DNA of 27,139 nt from Deinococcus sp. (GCF_018260555.1 NZ_JAGLBB010000046.1:1-27139), one strand, 5' to 3'. Positions 1-9,907 are shown, numbered from the stretch's first letter. Notes: generated by a model from the letters alone, not told the origin. Made by a program: numbers and translations.

Positions 1-335
1 CTGCCCAAGAACGTCCGGTCGAGGATGAATTCGCGTGGTTGCGCGGAGGGAAGGAGCGTCAGGACCACCCGGGCGACGTCGGCCGGCTGGATGGGATGCC
101 GATCAAAAAAGCGCTCCACACAGCGGATGACGGAGGCGTTGTGCGCGCTTCCAGGGAAGCGCGAGGCGAGTTCGGCATGCCGGACGTCCTTCCCCCCAAG
201 GAGTGCGAGCACCATGAGGGAAAGCAACTCGACCTGGTTCTTGCGGAACTCCGGGAAGTGCGCGGTGAAGCAGCGGGTCAGCTTGGCCAGGACATCGGGA
301 GACGCGTTCTGTTCTCGCGTCTCAGCCGAACTTTT
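1..335 (-). CDS. IS4-family transposase, N-terminal part (partial, start unclear)
   Basis: The minus strand is open from 335 to the window edge and reads, after a short leader, DVLAKLTRCFTAHFPEF, then KNQVELLSLMVLALLGGKD, then CVERFFDRHP, and near the edge EFILDRTFLG. This is the N-terminal region of the IS4-type DDE transposases common in Deinococcus; the Asp of LDRT is probably the first catalytic acidic residue. The rest lies outside the window. No ATG, GTG or TTG opens this frame. A TTG at 337-339 lies in a neighbouring frame and would join it if the run of five A (332-336, minus strand) were one base shorter, so the copy may be frameshifted or use slippage. It sits about 100 bp upstream of ccdA and points away from it. 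Family assignment is from recalled sequence style; start and integrity are uncertain. Confidence 0.75.
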
Positions 336-428
336 TCAAGCCCCCCGGGAAAGTGTCGGGTACTGAGGGGCGGCCCCGACGCCGCTCCTGCCGGGACGCC
401 CGCCCCCGTGCGGGTCGGCGCGGCCCGC

Positions 429-434
429 TAGACT
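429..434 (+). promoter_or_regulatory. -10 box of ccdA (leaderless type)
   Basis: TAGACT ends 6 nt before the ATG at 441, matching the TANNNT-N6/7-start layout of Deinococcus leaderless genes. There is no Shine-Dalgarno sequence and no clear -35 box. Confidence 0.6.
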
Positions 435-440
435 GCGCGC

Positions 441-1124
441 ATGAGTGTAGCGGCGAGCTCTCCGACCCTGATTCTGGCGTTCATGGCGGGGCTGGTGTCT
501 TTTCTGAGTCCCTGCGTGCTGCCGCTGGTGCCCAGTTACCTGGGCGTGATCGGCGGGGCGCGCGCGCCCATCTCGCGGGCGCTGGGGTTCATTCTGGGCT
601 TCGGGCTGGTGTTCATGGCGCTGGGGGCGACGGCCAGCAGCCTGGGCAGTCTGGTCTCGTCGCACAAGGCGGTGCTGGCGCAGGTATCGGCCGTGCTGAT
701 CATCTTCTTCGGGCTGGTCATGCTGGACCTGATCCGCCTGCCGCTGCTGATGCGGGACACGCGCGCCCTGGCCGACGCGGGCGGGTACGGCCCGGTGGCG
801 CTGGGCGCGGCGTTCGCGTTCGGCTGGTCGCCGTGCCTGGGTCCGGCGCTGGGCAGCATCCTGGGACTGGCAGCCAGTACGGCCAGCCTGGGCAGCGGCG
901 TGGCGCTGCTGGCGGCATACACGCTGGGGCTGGCGGCGCCGTTCCTGCTGGCCGCGCTGGTGTGGCACCGCCTGAACCTGCGCCGCCTGAACCGCTTCTC
1001 GGGTCTGTTCGAGCGGGTGGGCGGCGCCCTGCTGGTGGTCGTGGGGGTCATGATGCTGACCGGGCAGTTCACGCGTCTGGCGACGTTCTTCTATCAGGTG
1101 ATGCCCACCTGGATGCGCGTCTGA
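441..1124 (+). CDS. ccdA: Cytochrome c biogenesis membrane thiol transporter CcdA
   Basis: The product is 227 aa and almost wholly hydrophobic, with about six membrane segments. It carries the two conserved Cys-Pro signatures of the CcdA/DsbD-transmembrane family: SPCVLPLVPSYL (Cys25) and GWSPCLGPALGS (Cys132). In this family the two membrane cysteines pass electrons from cytoplasmic thioredoxin to extracytoplasmic thiol proteins such as CcmG/ResA, which keep apocytochrome CXXCH cysteines reduced. It is the first gene of the ccm cluster, 20 bp upstream of ccmA on the same strand, and a redox partner (ccmG) lies at 7105. The start ATG at 441 is fixed by a -10 box 6 nt upstream. Length and motifs are normal; identification is secure. 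Confidence 0.95.
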   Translation: MSVAASSPTLILAFMAGLVSFLSPCVLPLVPSYLGVIGGARAPISRALGFILGFGLVFMALGATASSLGSLVSSHKAVLAQVSAVLIIFFGLVMLDLIRLPLLMRDTRALADAGGYGPVALGAAFAFGWSPCLGPALGSILGLAASTASLGSGVALLAAYTLGLAAPFLLAALVWHRLNLRRLNRFSGLFERVGGALLVVVGVMMLTGQFTRLATFFYQVMPTWMRV

Positions 1125-1144
1125 CGGGGCCTGACCCCAGCCCG

Positions 1145-1825
1145 GTGGACCGCATTGCCACGGAGGCCGGGTCCGATGCGGGCTTCGCGCTGCAGCTGCG
1201 GGACGTATGGCTACGCCTGGGCCGCGAGGTGATCCTGCGCGGCGTGACACTGGACGTTCCGGCCGGGCAGGGCGTGACGCTGCTGGGCGAGAATGGAGCC
1301 GGGAAGACCACGTTGCTGCGGCTGTTCGGAGCGGGCCTGAAGCCCACGCGCGGCGAGGGGCGCGTGCTGGGCTTCGACCTGCGCGACAACCGCTCGGTGC
1401 GCGAGTGCGTGCACCTGATGCCGGTGGACGGCGGCCTGTACCCGGACCTGACCTGCGAGGAGAACCTGCGCTTCGCCCTGACCATGCACGGCCAGTCGGG
1501 CGACGTGGGGGCGGCCCTGCGGCGCGTGGACCTGCACGGGGCCGCCACGCGCCGCGCGCGGTTCCTGTCGGCGGGCATGCGTAAGCGGCTGGCCCTGGCC
1601 CGCGCGCACCTGCTGGCGCGGCCGGTCACGCTCGTCGACGAGCCGTTCGCGAACCTCGACGGTGCCGGGCGGCAACTGGTGCTGAACCTGCTCGGTGACC
1701 TGCACGGTGCGGGCGGTACGCTGGTCATCGCGGCGCACGAGCCGGAACTGGCGCGGCAGGTCGCACCCCGCACCCTGCGCCTGTCGGGGGGCGTACTGAG
1801 TGAGGCCCCGGCGGTGGGCGCGTGA
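1145..1825 (+). CDS. ccmA: Heme exporter ABC ATPase CcmA
   Basis: This is a 226-aa ABC ATPase. The Walker A motif is GENGAGKTTLL, the signature is LSAGMRKRLALARA, the Walker B motif is VTLVDEPFANLDG, and the switch His is in AAHEPEL. CcmA is the cytoplasmic ATPase of the CcmABCD complex, whose ATP hydrolysis releases heme-loaded CcmE. The GTG at 1145 is the only reasonable start; the frame stays open far upstream but overlaps ccdA. The start lies 20 bp after the ccdA stop, and the stop overlaps ccmB by 4 bp (GTGA), so the genes are co-transcribed and translationally coupled. The ABC fold alone would be generic, but size and position between ccdA and ccmB make CcmA clear. Confidence 0.93.
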   Translation: MDRIATEAGSDAGFALQLRDVWLRLGREVILRGVTLDVPAGQGVTLLGENGAGKTTLLRLFGAGLKPTRGEGRVLGFDLRDNRSVRECVHLMPVDGGLYPDLTCEENLRFALTMHGQSGDVGAALRRVDLHGAATRRARFLSAGMRKRLALARAHLLARPVTLVDEPFANLDGAGRQLVLNLLGDLHGAGGTLVIAAHEPELARQVAPRTLRLSGGVLSEAPAVGA

Positions 1826-2526
1826 GCCGCGCCGAGGCCCTGCGGGTCGTGCGGGCGGTCGCGGCCAAGGACCTGCGCGTGGCAGGCCGCACCCGCGACA
1901 CCCTGCTCGCCACCGCCTTCTTTGCGGGACTGGTCCTGCTGGTCCTGGGCCTGGCCCTGAGCGGCACGGCCCGCAGTGACGCGCAGTCGGCGGCGCTGGC
2001 AGCCGGGTCGATCTGGACGGCGCTGGCGCTGGCGGCCGCCGTGGGCGCGCAGCGGGCCTTCGCGCAGGAGCAGGAGGCGGGCGCGCTGGAACAACTGCTG
2101 CTGTATCCCGGCCCGCACGGAGCGCTGTACCTGGGCAAACTGCTGGGGGTGCTGGGGCCGCTGCTGCTGGTCGCGGCGTTCACGGTTCCGGCGGGACTGA
2201 TCCTGTTCGGCGCCGCCGAGACCGGGCGGAGCGTGCCCTGGGCCGGGCTGGTGCTGACGACCCTGCTGGGTGTGCTGGGCTTCGCGGCCGGAACGACCCT
2301 CTACGGCAGCGTGACCGTCAGCCTGCGCGCCCGCGAGGCGCTGCTGCCCGCCCTGGCCTTCCCGATCCTGGTGCCGGCCGTGATCGCCACCGTGAAGGCC
2401 ACCACGCTGCTGCTCTCGGGCATCTGGAACGCCGAGGTGAGTACCTGGCTGACCTTCCTGGCGGTATTTGACGCGGCGACCATCATCCTGGCCACCCTGC
2501 TGTTCCCCTACGCCGCCGAAGGGTAA
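1822..2526 (+). CDS. ccmB: Heme exporter membrane protein CcmB
   Basis: The product is 234 aa, slightly longer than the usual 220 or so, with a short basic N-terminus (RVVRAVAAKDLRVAGRTRD) followed by about six hydrophobic segments. The sequence AFAQEQEAGALEQLLLYP is the family's cytoplasmic loop region. CcmB is the permease partner of CcmA in the CcmABCD complex. The GTG start at 1822 overlaps the ccmA stop (GTGA). The cluster breaks here: the next gene (2555-3307) is on the other strand and ccmC resumes at 3535. No terminator hairpin is visible between the convergent stops at 2526 and 2555. Confidence 0.93.
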   Translation: MSRAEALRVVRAVAAKDLRVAGRTRDTLLATAFFAGLVLLVLGLALSGTARSDAQSAALAAGSIWTALALAAAVGAQRAFAQEQEAGALEQLLLYPGPHGALYLGKLLGVLGPLLLVAAFTVPAGLILFGAAETGRSVPWAGLVLTTLLGVLGFAAGTTLYGSVTVSLRAREALLPALAFPILVPAVIATVKATTLLLSGIWNAEVSTWLTFLAVFDAATIILATLLFPYAAEG

Positions 2527-2554
2527 GGGCCGGAAAGGCAGGGGCGGGGGACGG

Positions 2555-3307
2555 TCAGTCGCGGGCGACGAGCACCACGGCGCACCCGTCAGAGTCGGCG
2601 GTGGTCTCGGTGGGCGTGTCGATAATGGCATGAAGGTCGAAGTAGCCTTTCTTGTGGAAGACGCTGCTGCGGTCCAGGGCGGCGGCGAGGCTCTCGCGGG
2701 CAACCATGTAATTGTTGAACACCTGCGTACCCGTGTCGCTCTCGCCTGCCAGGGACGGGCGGTGGTCAGCGCCGTTGAACGCACCCGTGAACACGAAGCT
2801 GCTGCCCACGCGGTACGGGCCGAAGGTGAGGCCGTGGTGGGTGTAGGCCGTGGCGGGTCCGTCGCTGTACGCCTGTCCGGGCACAGCCGGATGCTGGGCG
2901 CGCAGCTCGCCGTTCAGCAGCGCGTGGTACCCGGCCTGCCCATTCCCGAAACCGTCCGTGGGGGTGAACCCGGCGGCGGCCAGCGCGGCGTTCATGCGCG
3001 CGGTGGCCTGTTCGGGCGTGCGGGCAAAACGGTCGATCAGGACCAGGTTGATGGGTTCGCGCAGGGTGCGCCCCCGGTACGGTTCGCCGTTCCATACGGC
3101 GCGCCTCAGGGGTGAGCCGGGAACGCCGGTCAGCAGCCACAGACCCAGGTCGCCCACGTCCGGAACGTCCCGGAACACGTCGCCGGGGCCGGGCTGGAAG
3201 GTCACGGCCTGCGGCGCGGCTGCCCCGCCCGGCGATCCGATCAGCAGGCAGGCCGCCAGCAGGCGGGCGGGCAGGCGGCGGGCAGGAGCGGGGGCAGGCT
3301 GGGTCAC
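2555..3307 (-). CDS. Exported protein of unknown function inside the ccm cluster
   Basis: The product is 250 aa. It starts at GTG 3307, preceded by GAGGA (3314-3318) at a 6-nt spacing. The N-terminus has a twin-Arg-rich basic stretch and a hydrophobic core (LPARLLAACLLIGSPGGAAAP), a likely Sec signal peptide cleaved near residue 31. The mature part is soluble and I recognise no catalytic motif; segments such as PINLVLIDRFARTPEQA and GSSFVFTGAFNGADHRP look like a folded alpha/beta domain. It contains one Cys near the C-terminus (DSDGCAVVL). It is convergent with ccmB and divergent from ccmC, so it is not part of the ccm transcript. I do not recognise the family. The reading frame is supported by the RBS, the signal peptide and normal amino-acid composition. 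Confidence 0.8.
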   Translation of the reverse strand: MTQPAPAPARRLPARLLAACLLIGSPGGAAAPQAVTFQPGPGDVFRDVPDVGDLGLWLLTGVPGSPLRRAVWNGEPYRGRTLREPINLVLIDRFARTPEQATARMNAALAAAGFTPTDGFGNGQAGYHALLNGELRAQHPAVPGQAYSDGPATAYTHHGLTFGPYRVGSSFVFTGAFNGADHRPSLAGESDTGTQVFNNYMVARESLAAALDRSSVFHKKGYFDLHAIIDTPTETTADSDGCAVVLVARD

Positions 3308-3372
3308 AGGTCATCCTCGGGCGTAGGGGACAGAAGCAGGGGCGGCCGGGAGACGGCGGTCCTGGAGCGCTC

Positions 3373-3378
3373 ATGATA
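3373..3378 (-). promoter_or_regulatory. Possible -10 box of the exported-protein gene
   Basis: TATCAT (minus strand) lies about 65 nt upstream of the GTG at 3307. That leaves room for a leader containing the GAGGA ribosome binding site. No -35 box is evident. Confidence 0.3.
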
Positions 3379-3482
3379 CCGCGGGGGGCGCGGGTCTGGT
3401 GCGGCGCGTGGGGACACTCGCACTTGCCCGCATAGGCGCCTGGGCGCGATGCTGCGGGTATTCGGTTGGAATGCCCGGCGCG

Positions 3483-3497
3483 GTGACCGTCACGGTC
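3483..3497. promoter_or_regulatory. Overlapping palindromes upstream of ccmC
   Basis: GTGACCGTCAC (3483-3493) is a perfect 5-bp inverted repeat around one C. The overlapping GACCGTCACGGTC (3485-3497) is another. It sits about 40 bp upstream of the ccmC start, a plausible operator position, but no regulator is identified and this could be chance at this GC content. Confidence 0.25.
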
Positions 3498-3534
3498 CCA
3501 ACTCACGTCCGGGGTTCAGAATGGGGGGAGCGAC

Positions 3535-4249
<715 letters not shown>

Positions 4250-4257
<8 letters not shown>

Positions 4258-4381
4258 GTACACCGCTTACGTGGTGGTCGTGTACGTCGTGACATTCGTG
4301 CTGCTGGTCGGGTACCTCGCCTGGATCTGGCTGCGGCTGCGTGCCACACGTGACGAAGCAGCAGGCGGAGCGCCGCGGTGA
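4250..4381 (+). CDS. ccmD: Small heme-exporter accessory protein CcmD
   Basis: A 43-aa open frame starts at GTG 4250 inside the last codons of ccmC and ends at TGA 4379-4381, overlapping the ccmE start. It reads VDKYTAYVVVVYVVTFVLLV, then GYLAWIWLRLRATRDEA. This is one membrane helix with an aromatic N-terminal part and a basic, polar C-terminal tail, the usual form of CcmD. CcmD stabilises CcmABC with CcmE and helps release holo-CcmE. Overlaps on both sides imply translational coupling. Sequence conservation in this family is weak, so the call rests on size, topology and its exact position between ccmC and ccmE. Confidence 0.82.
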
Positions 4382-4857
4382 GCGACCCGTCCTCTCCCCT
4401 GCCCCCGGGCGGGCAGCTGGGGCAGGCCCGGCGGCGGCGGCGCAGTCCCTGGCCGGCCGTTCTCGGCGTGGCCGCGCTGGTGGGCCTGACGGGCTTTATC
4501 GCATTCGGGAACCTGAACCGCTCGCTGGAGTACTTTGTCACGCCCACCGAGTACCAGCAGCAGCAGGCGCAGCTTCAGGGCCGCTTGATCCGCATCGGCG
4601 GGCTGGTCCGGGACGTGCAGTACGACCCGCAGTCCCTGAACCTCCGCTTTGTGGTCTCGGACGGCGGGGCCAGCTTCCCCGTACAGTACCAGGGGGCCGT
4701 CAGCGACCTGTTCAAGGAGAATCAGGGCGTGGTCGTGCGCGGTGAGTTCGAGGGGAACACCTTCCACGCTTCGGACCTGGTGGTCAAGCACAGCGAGGAG
4801 TACAGGGTCCCGAAAACGCAGGCGGAACTCAAGGACCTGCTGAAAACCACCGAGTAA
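4378..4857 (+). CDS. ccmE: Heme chaperone CcmE
   Basis: The product is 159 aa. A basic cytoplasmic N-terminus (QARRRRRSP) precedes a single membrane helix at about residues 25-43, followed by the OB-fold heme chaperone domain. The heme-attachment site is in VVKHSEEYRVP, with His138 as the covalent heme ligand and Tyr142 four residues later, as in the H-x3-Y pattern of His-type CcmE. CcmE receives heme from CcmC and carries it to CcmF. The GTG start at 4378 overlaps the ccmD stop by 4 bp. The usual acidic or Pro-rich C-terminal tail is short here (KTQAELKDLLKTTE). Confidence 0.95.
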   Translation: MSDPSSPLPPGGQLGQARRRRRSPWPAVLGVAALVGLTGFIAFGNLNRSLEYFVTPTEYQQQQAQLQGRLIRIGGLVRDVQYDPQSLNLRFVVSDGGASFPVQYQGAVSDLFKENQGVVVRGEFEGNTFHASDLVVKHSEEYRVPKTQAELKDLLKTTE

Positions 4858-4940
4858 GCCAGGCGCTGTGCCCGGCCACGCAGCATCGCCGGCCGCCCGG
4901 TGCGGGCCGGGGCTCTGCCACCGCCCTGCGCGGCCCCATC

Positions 4941-4950
4941 AGAGAGGTGA
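4941..4950 (+). promoter_or_regulatory. Strong ribosome binding site fixing the ccmF start
   Basis: AGAGAGGTGA is close to the anti-Shine-Dalgarno complement and ends 6 nt before the GTG at 4957. It supports that GTG rather than the in-frame GTG two codons later. The 99-bp gap after ccmE also holds a GC-rich inverted repeat around 4891-4915. Confidence 0.6.
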
Positions 4951-4956
4951 CCCGTT

Positions 4957-6939
<1,983 letters not shown>

Positions 6940-6986
6940 TGGAGGGGTTCCGGTGCTTTCCCGGCAGGGCGCAATGTGAGCTTCAA

Positions 6987-7000
6987 GGTACTTAAGTACC
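6987..7000. promoter_or_regulatory. 14-bp perfect palindrome between ccmF and ccmG
   Basis: GGTACTTAAGTACC is a perfect palindrome in the ccmF-ccmG gap (6940-7104) and stands out as AT-rich. The core GTACTT also occurs at both ends of the repeat element at 26691-26816. It may be an operator site or a remnant of that repeat family. The rest of the gap holds only the ccmG ribosome binding site (AAGGA near 7095). Confidence 0.4.
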
Positions 7001-7104
7001 CGCATCCCTCTCCCGTCCCTTCACCGCCTGCGCGGCCACGTTTACCGGACGAACTGCGCCGGTTCCAGACCCCCGAAAAGGCCAGACCCTAAAAAAGGAC
7101 CCCT

Positions 7105-7680
7105 ATGACCCACACGCCTCCTTCCTCCCCGAACCCACAGGCGCCCGCGTGGCGGCGCTTCCTGCCTCCCCTGATCGCGGCGGCCCTGGTGGCCAGCCTG
7201 GGCGCGGCGCTGCTGCAACCCGCGCGTAACGCCACGACCGGCGGGCCGCTGATCGGCAAGCCCGCCCCGGCCTTCACCCTGGACAGCCTGGACGGCGCGG
7301 AGGTCAGCCTGACCAGCCTGCGGGGCCGCCCGGTCGTGCTGAATTTCTGGGCGTCGTGGTGCGGACCGTGCCGCGAGGAAGCCCCGATGTTCCGTGAACT
7401 GAGCGCCCGGCAGGCCGGCGGGAACGGTCTGGCGGTCGTGGGCGTGCTGTTTCAGGAGACGAACGAGCAGAGTGCGCGGGACTTTATCCGCGAGTACGCG
7501 CTGGCGTACCCGAACCTGAAAGACCCGGGCATCAATACCGGCGTGGAGTACGGCGTGAGCGGCATTCCGGAAACGGTCTTCATTGACCGAGACGGCGTGG
7601 TGCAGCACATGGACCGGGGCGGACTGACACGCGAACGCCTGAACGTCGGCCTGGAAAAGATCGGCGTGCCCGCCCTGTGA
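7105..7680 (+). CDS. ccmG: Thiol:disulfide protein CcmG (TlpA/ResA type)
   Basis: The product is 191 aa. An N-terminal membrane anchor spans about residues 19-38, followed by a thioredoxin fold with active site WCGPC (Cys86, Cys89) and the cis-Pro loop GIPET. The central VEYGVSGIPETVFIDRDG is typical of the CcmG/DsbE branch. It reduces the apocytochrome or CcmH disulfide outside the cytoplasm, fed by CcdA. The ATG at 7105 is preceded by AAAAAAGGA with an 8-9 nt spacing. The TGA stop overlaps the GTG start of ccmH. TlpA, ResA and CcmG are hard to separate by sequence alone; the neighbours favour CcmG. Confidence 0.93.
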   Translation: MTHTPPSSPNPQAPAWRRFLPPLIAAALVASLGAALLQPARNATTGGPLIGKPAPAFTLDSLDGAEVSLTSLRGRPVVLNFWASWCGPCREEAPMFRELSARQAGGNGLAVVGVLFQETNEQSARDFIREYALAYPNLKDPGINTGVEYGVSGIPETVFIDRDGVVQHMDRGGLTRERLNVGLEKIGVPAL

Positions 7681-8183
7681 GCCGTCCCGTGCTGGCCGCC
7701 CTGCTGGGCCTCCTGGCGCTCCTGGCGGGCTGGAGCCGGAGCGCAGCGCAGACCGGCGCGCCGACCCTGACGCCCGCGCAGGAGCAGCGCGCCCTGGCGA
7801 TTCAGAAGAACCTGCGCTGCCCGCTGTGCGATACCGGCGAGTCCATCTCGGATTCCCGCAGTGACATCAGCGTGAAGATGCGCGAGTCCGTGCGCGAGCA
7901 GGTGGCCGCCGGACGCACGGACGGGGACATCTACGTGTTCTTCTCGCAGCGGTACGGGAATTTCGTGCTGCTCGACCCGCCCAAGACCGGCCGGGGCCTG
8001 CTGCTGTGGGGCGCGCCCCTGCTGGCGCTGGCGCTGGGCGGCGTGTTTCTGTGGTCGTTCCTGCGCCGCGCTCCGGGCCACGCGGGTTCCGCCGCCCCGG
8101 ACGAGGCCTTCGATCCGTTCCTCGAACAGGTGCGCCGCGAGACCCGCGCGCCCGGCGACCCCACCGACAGAGGGAAAGCGTGA
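7677..8183 (+). CDS. ccmH: Cytochrome c maturation protein CcmH (CXXC subunit)
   Basis: The product is 168 aa: signal peptide or first helix (LAALLGLLALLAGWSRSAAQ), a short extracytoplasmic three-helix domain with LRCPLCDTGESISDS (Cys48, Cys51), and a C-terminal membrane helix at about residues 105-126. The sequence GDIYVFFSQRYGNFVLLDPP is the conserved core of the CcmH/CycL/NrfF family. The motif here is RCPLC where proteobacterial CcmH has RCLVC. The GTG start overlaps the ccmG stop and the TGA overlaps the ccmI GTG, so ccmG-H-I are translationally coupled. Confidence 0.93.
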   Translation: MSRPVLAALLGLLALLAGWSRSAAQTGAPTLTPAQEQRALAIQKNLRCPLCDTGESISDSRSDISVKMRESVREQVAAGRTDGDIYVFFSQRYGNFVLLDPPKTGRGLLLWGAPLLALALGGVFLWSFLRRAPGHAGSAAPDEAFDPFLEQVRRETRAPGDPTDRGKA

Positions 8184-9229
8184 GCGTCCTGAGCTTGATC
8201 CTGATCGTGGGGGCCGCGCTGTGGGTGGTGCTCGAACCCCTGCGGTCCGGTCAGCCCAGCGACCCGGACGCCCCGGAACGCGACCGCCTGAGTACCCAGC
8301 AGGCGCAGCTGTACGCGGAACTCGCGGCGCTGCCGGGGGAACCGGACGGCGACCGCCGCCGACCGGACCTGGAACGCCGCGCCGCGCTGACCCTGCGCGC
8401 CCTGGACGCCCTGCCCCCCCAGCCGCGCCCCGCGCCGCGCACCCGCACCCTGGCCCTGATCGCGCTGGCCGCCGCCTTCGCCCTGACGGTGGTGGGCGCC
8501 GTGACCTTCGTGCCGCGCTGGCAACTGGCGTCGCTGCAACCGTCAGAGGCGGCCAGCGTGCAGGCCACGCTGCGCCTGCCGGGGCTGAAAGCGCAGGCCG
8601 AGCGGACCGGCGCGGCCGCCGATTACCTCGCGTGGGGCAAAGCGGCCTTCGATTCCTCCCGCTACGATCAGGCGGTCACGGCGTACGGGAACGCCCTGAA
8701 ACTCGACCCCCGGCAACCCGAGGCGCTGCGCCGGCTGGGCATCCTGCTGCTCACGCGCGGCGAGCAGACCGGGCAGCCCCTGAGTGCCGAGGACGCGCAG
8801 CGGGCCGCGCTGCTGATCCGCACGGGCGCGCAACTCGCGCCGAAAGAACCGGAATCACAGTTGCTGCTGGGCTTCGCGCTTGCCCGTTTCGGCGAGGACG
8901 ACCAGGCCCTCGCGGCGCTGGAACGCTACCGCACCCTGGACCCCAGCGGCCGCGACGCCGACGACCTGATCACCGCCATCCGCGCCCGCCAGAACGACAG
9001 CGACCCGGCGCTCCGCGTGTACGCCGCCAGTTGCGCCAGTTGCCACGGCCCCAGCGGCGGCGGTGGCCTGGGCCCCAGCCTGCGGGAATCGGCCCTGACC
9101 CGCGAGGCCGCGCGGCAGGTCATCGTGCAGGGCAGGGGCGCCATGCCCGCCTACCCGAACCTGAGCAGCCGTGACCTGAACGCCCTGCTGAAGCTGCTGG
9201 GCAGCTGGCAGAACACGGGAGGGCGCTGA
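8180..9229 (+). CDS. CcmI-type TPR protein fused to a C-terminal cytochrome c domain
   Basis: The product is 349 aa starting at GTG 8180, overlapping ccmH. It has one N-terminal helix, a cytoplasmic-type linker rich in Arg and Pro, and a second membrane helix (about 93-115), the CcmI layout. TPR-like helices follow (AADYLAWGKAAFDSSRYDQAVTA and LLLGFALARFGEDDQALAAL). The last 75 or so residues form a class I cytochrome c domain: CASCH at 285-289 binds heme, and Met322 in RGAMPAY is the likely sixth ligand. In System I the CcmI TPR domain binds apocytochrome tails; here a cytochrome is attached to it. The reading frame runs through without interruption, so the fusion is in the sequence itself. 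Its role is inferred. Confidence 0.88.
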   Translation: MSVLSLILIVGAALWVVLEPLRSGQPSDPDAPERDRLSTQQAQLYAELAALPGEPDGDRRRPDLERRAALTLRALDALPPQPRPAPRTRTLALIALAAAFALTVVGAVTFVPRWQLASLQPSEAASVQATLRLPGLKAQAERTGAAADYLAWGKAAFDSSRYDQAVTAYGNALKLDPRQPEALRRLGILLLTRGEQTGQPLSAEDAQRAALLIRTGAQLAPKEPESQLLLGFALARFGEDDQALAALERYRTLDPSGRDADDLITAIRARQNDSDPALRVYAASCASCHGPSGGGGLGPSLRESALTREAARQVIVQGRGAMPAYPNLSSRDLNALLKLLGSWQNTGGR

Positions 9230-9231
9230 AC

Positions 9232-9825
9232 GTGCCGGGCGACCCCAGCCCGACCCCGGCCCGCCGCCTGACCCGCCGTGCCCTGCTGGACCGCTGGTGG
9301 CTGTTTCCGGTCGCCGGAACGGCCGGAGCGTTCGGGTACATGGGCTGGTACGCCACGCGCGTCATGACCGGAAAACGCTCGCCCGGCACACCTGACTTCC
9401 GCGCGGCGCCGCCTGCGCGTGTGGCGGCCCTGAGCGACCTGAGCGGCGAGTGGGCCGAGCGGACCTTCACGTACGCGGGGCGACCCTGCACGGCGCTGCG
9501 CGTCCCGCAGGACGTGCCGGGCGCCCTGCCGGACGGCGGATCGTTCCTGATCGCGTACTCGCGGGTGTGCACGCACCTGGGCTGCCACGTGAACCTCGTG
9601 CGCGACCCAGAGATCCTGGCCTTCGCCTTTAACTACCGTCCGCCGAGCGACGAGCAGCACCCGCAACTGGGATGCCGCTGCCATTACAGTGTGTTCGACC
9701 CGCTGCGGGCCGGCGAGGCCGTGTTCGGCAAGGCGCTGCTGCCCCTGCCGCGCGTGCAGTTGCAGCGGCGCGGCGCGGACCTGTGGGCCACCGGCATCGA
9801 GCCCGCCCCGGAGTTCACGGGATGA
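9232..9825 (+). CDS. Rieske [2Fe-2S] protein
   Basis: The product is 197 aa. The N-terminus has a basic patch (RRLTRRALLDR) and one hydrophobic segment (about 22-40), giving a membrane anchor. The Rieske cluster motifs are both present: CTHLGC (Cys113, His115, Cys118) and CRCHYS (Cys148, Cys150, His151). Cys113/His115 and Cys148/His151 would bind the cluster, with a Cys118-Cys150 disulfide; the usual Gly after the second His is Tyr. It starts 2 nt after the ccmI-cytochrome gene, so it is in the same operon. No cytochrome b gene is in the window, so the partner complex is unknown. The TGA stop is the first three bases of TGATACGGAC, the end motif of the nearby repeats. Confidence 0.92.
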   Translation: MPGDPSPTPARRLTRRALLDRWWLFPVAGTAGAFGYMGWYATRVMTGKRSPGTPDFRAAPPARVAALSDLSGEWAERTFTYAGRPCTALRVPQDVPGALPDGGSFLIAYSRVCTHLGCHVNLVRDPEILAFAFNYRPPSDEQHPQLGCRCHYSVFDPLRAGEAVFGKALLPLPRVQLQRRGADLWATGIEPAPEFTG

Positions 9826-9894
9826 TACGGACGCTGGATGATCCGGGCCGCGAACCGGGTCGCCAGCGTGCGCGACCCAGCTCAACGCGCGCGC

Positions 9895-9900
9895 TAGAGT
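9895..9900 (+). promoter_or_regulatory. -10 box of the PfkB kinase gene
   Basis: TAGAGT ends 7 nt before the ATG at 9908, the leaderless pattern. No Shine-Dalgarno sequence is present. Confidence 0.55.
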
Positions 9901-9907
9901 TCCGGAA

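Noticed and set aside
2468..3506. Plus-strand open frames across 2468-3435
   Set aside because: They lie opposite the exported-protein gene, have Arg/Gly/Pro-rich shadow composition, and have no start signals; the minus-strand frame has an RBS and a signal peptide.
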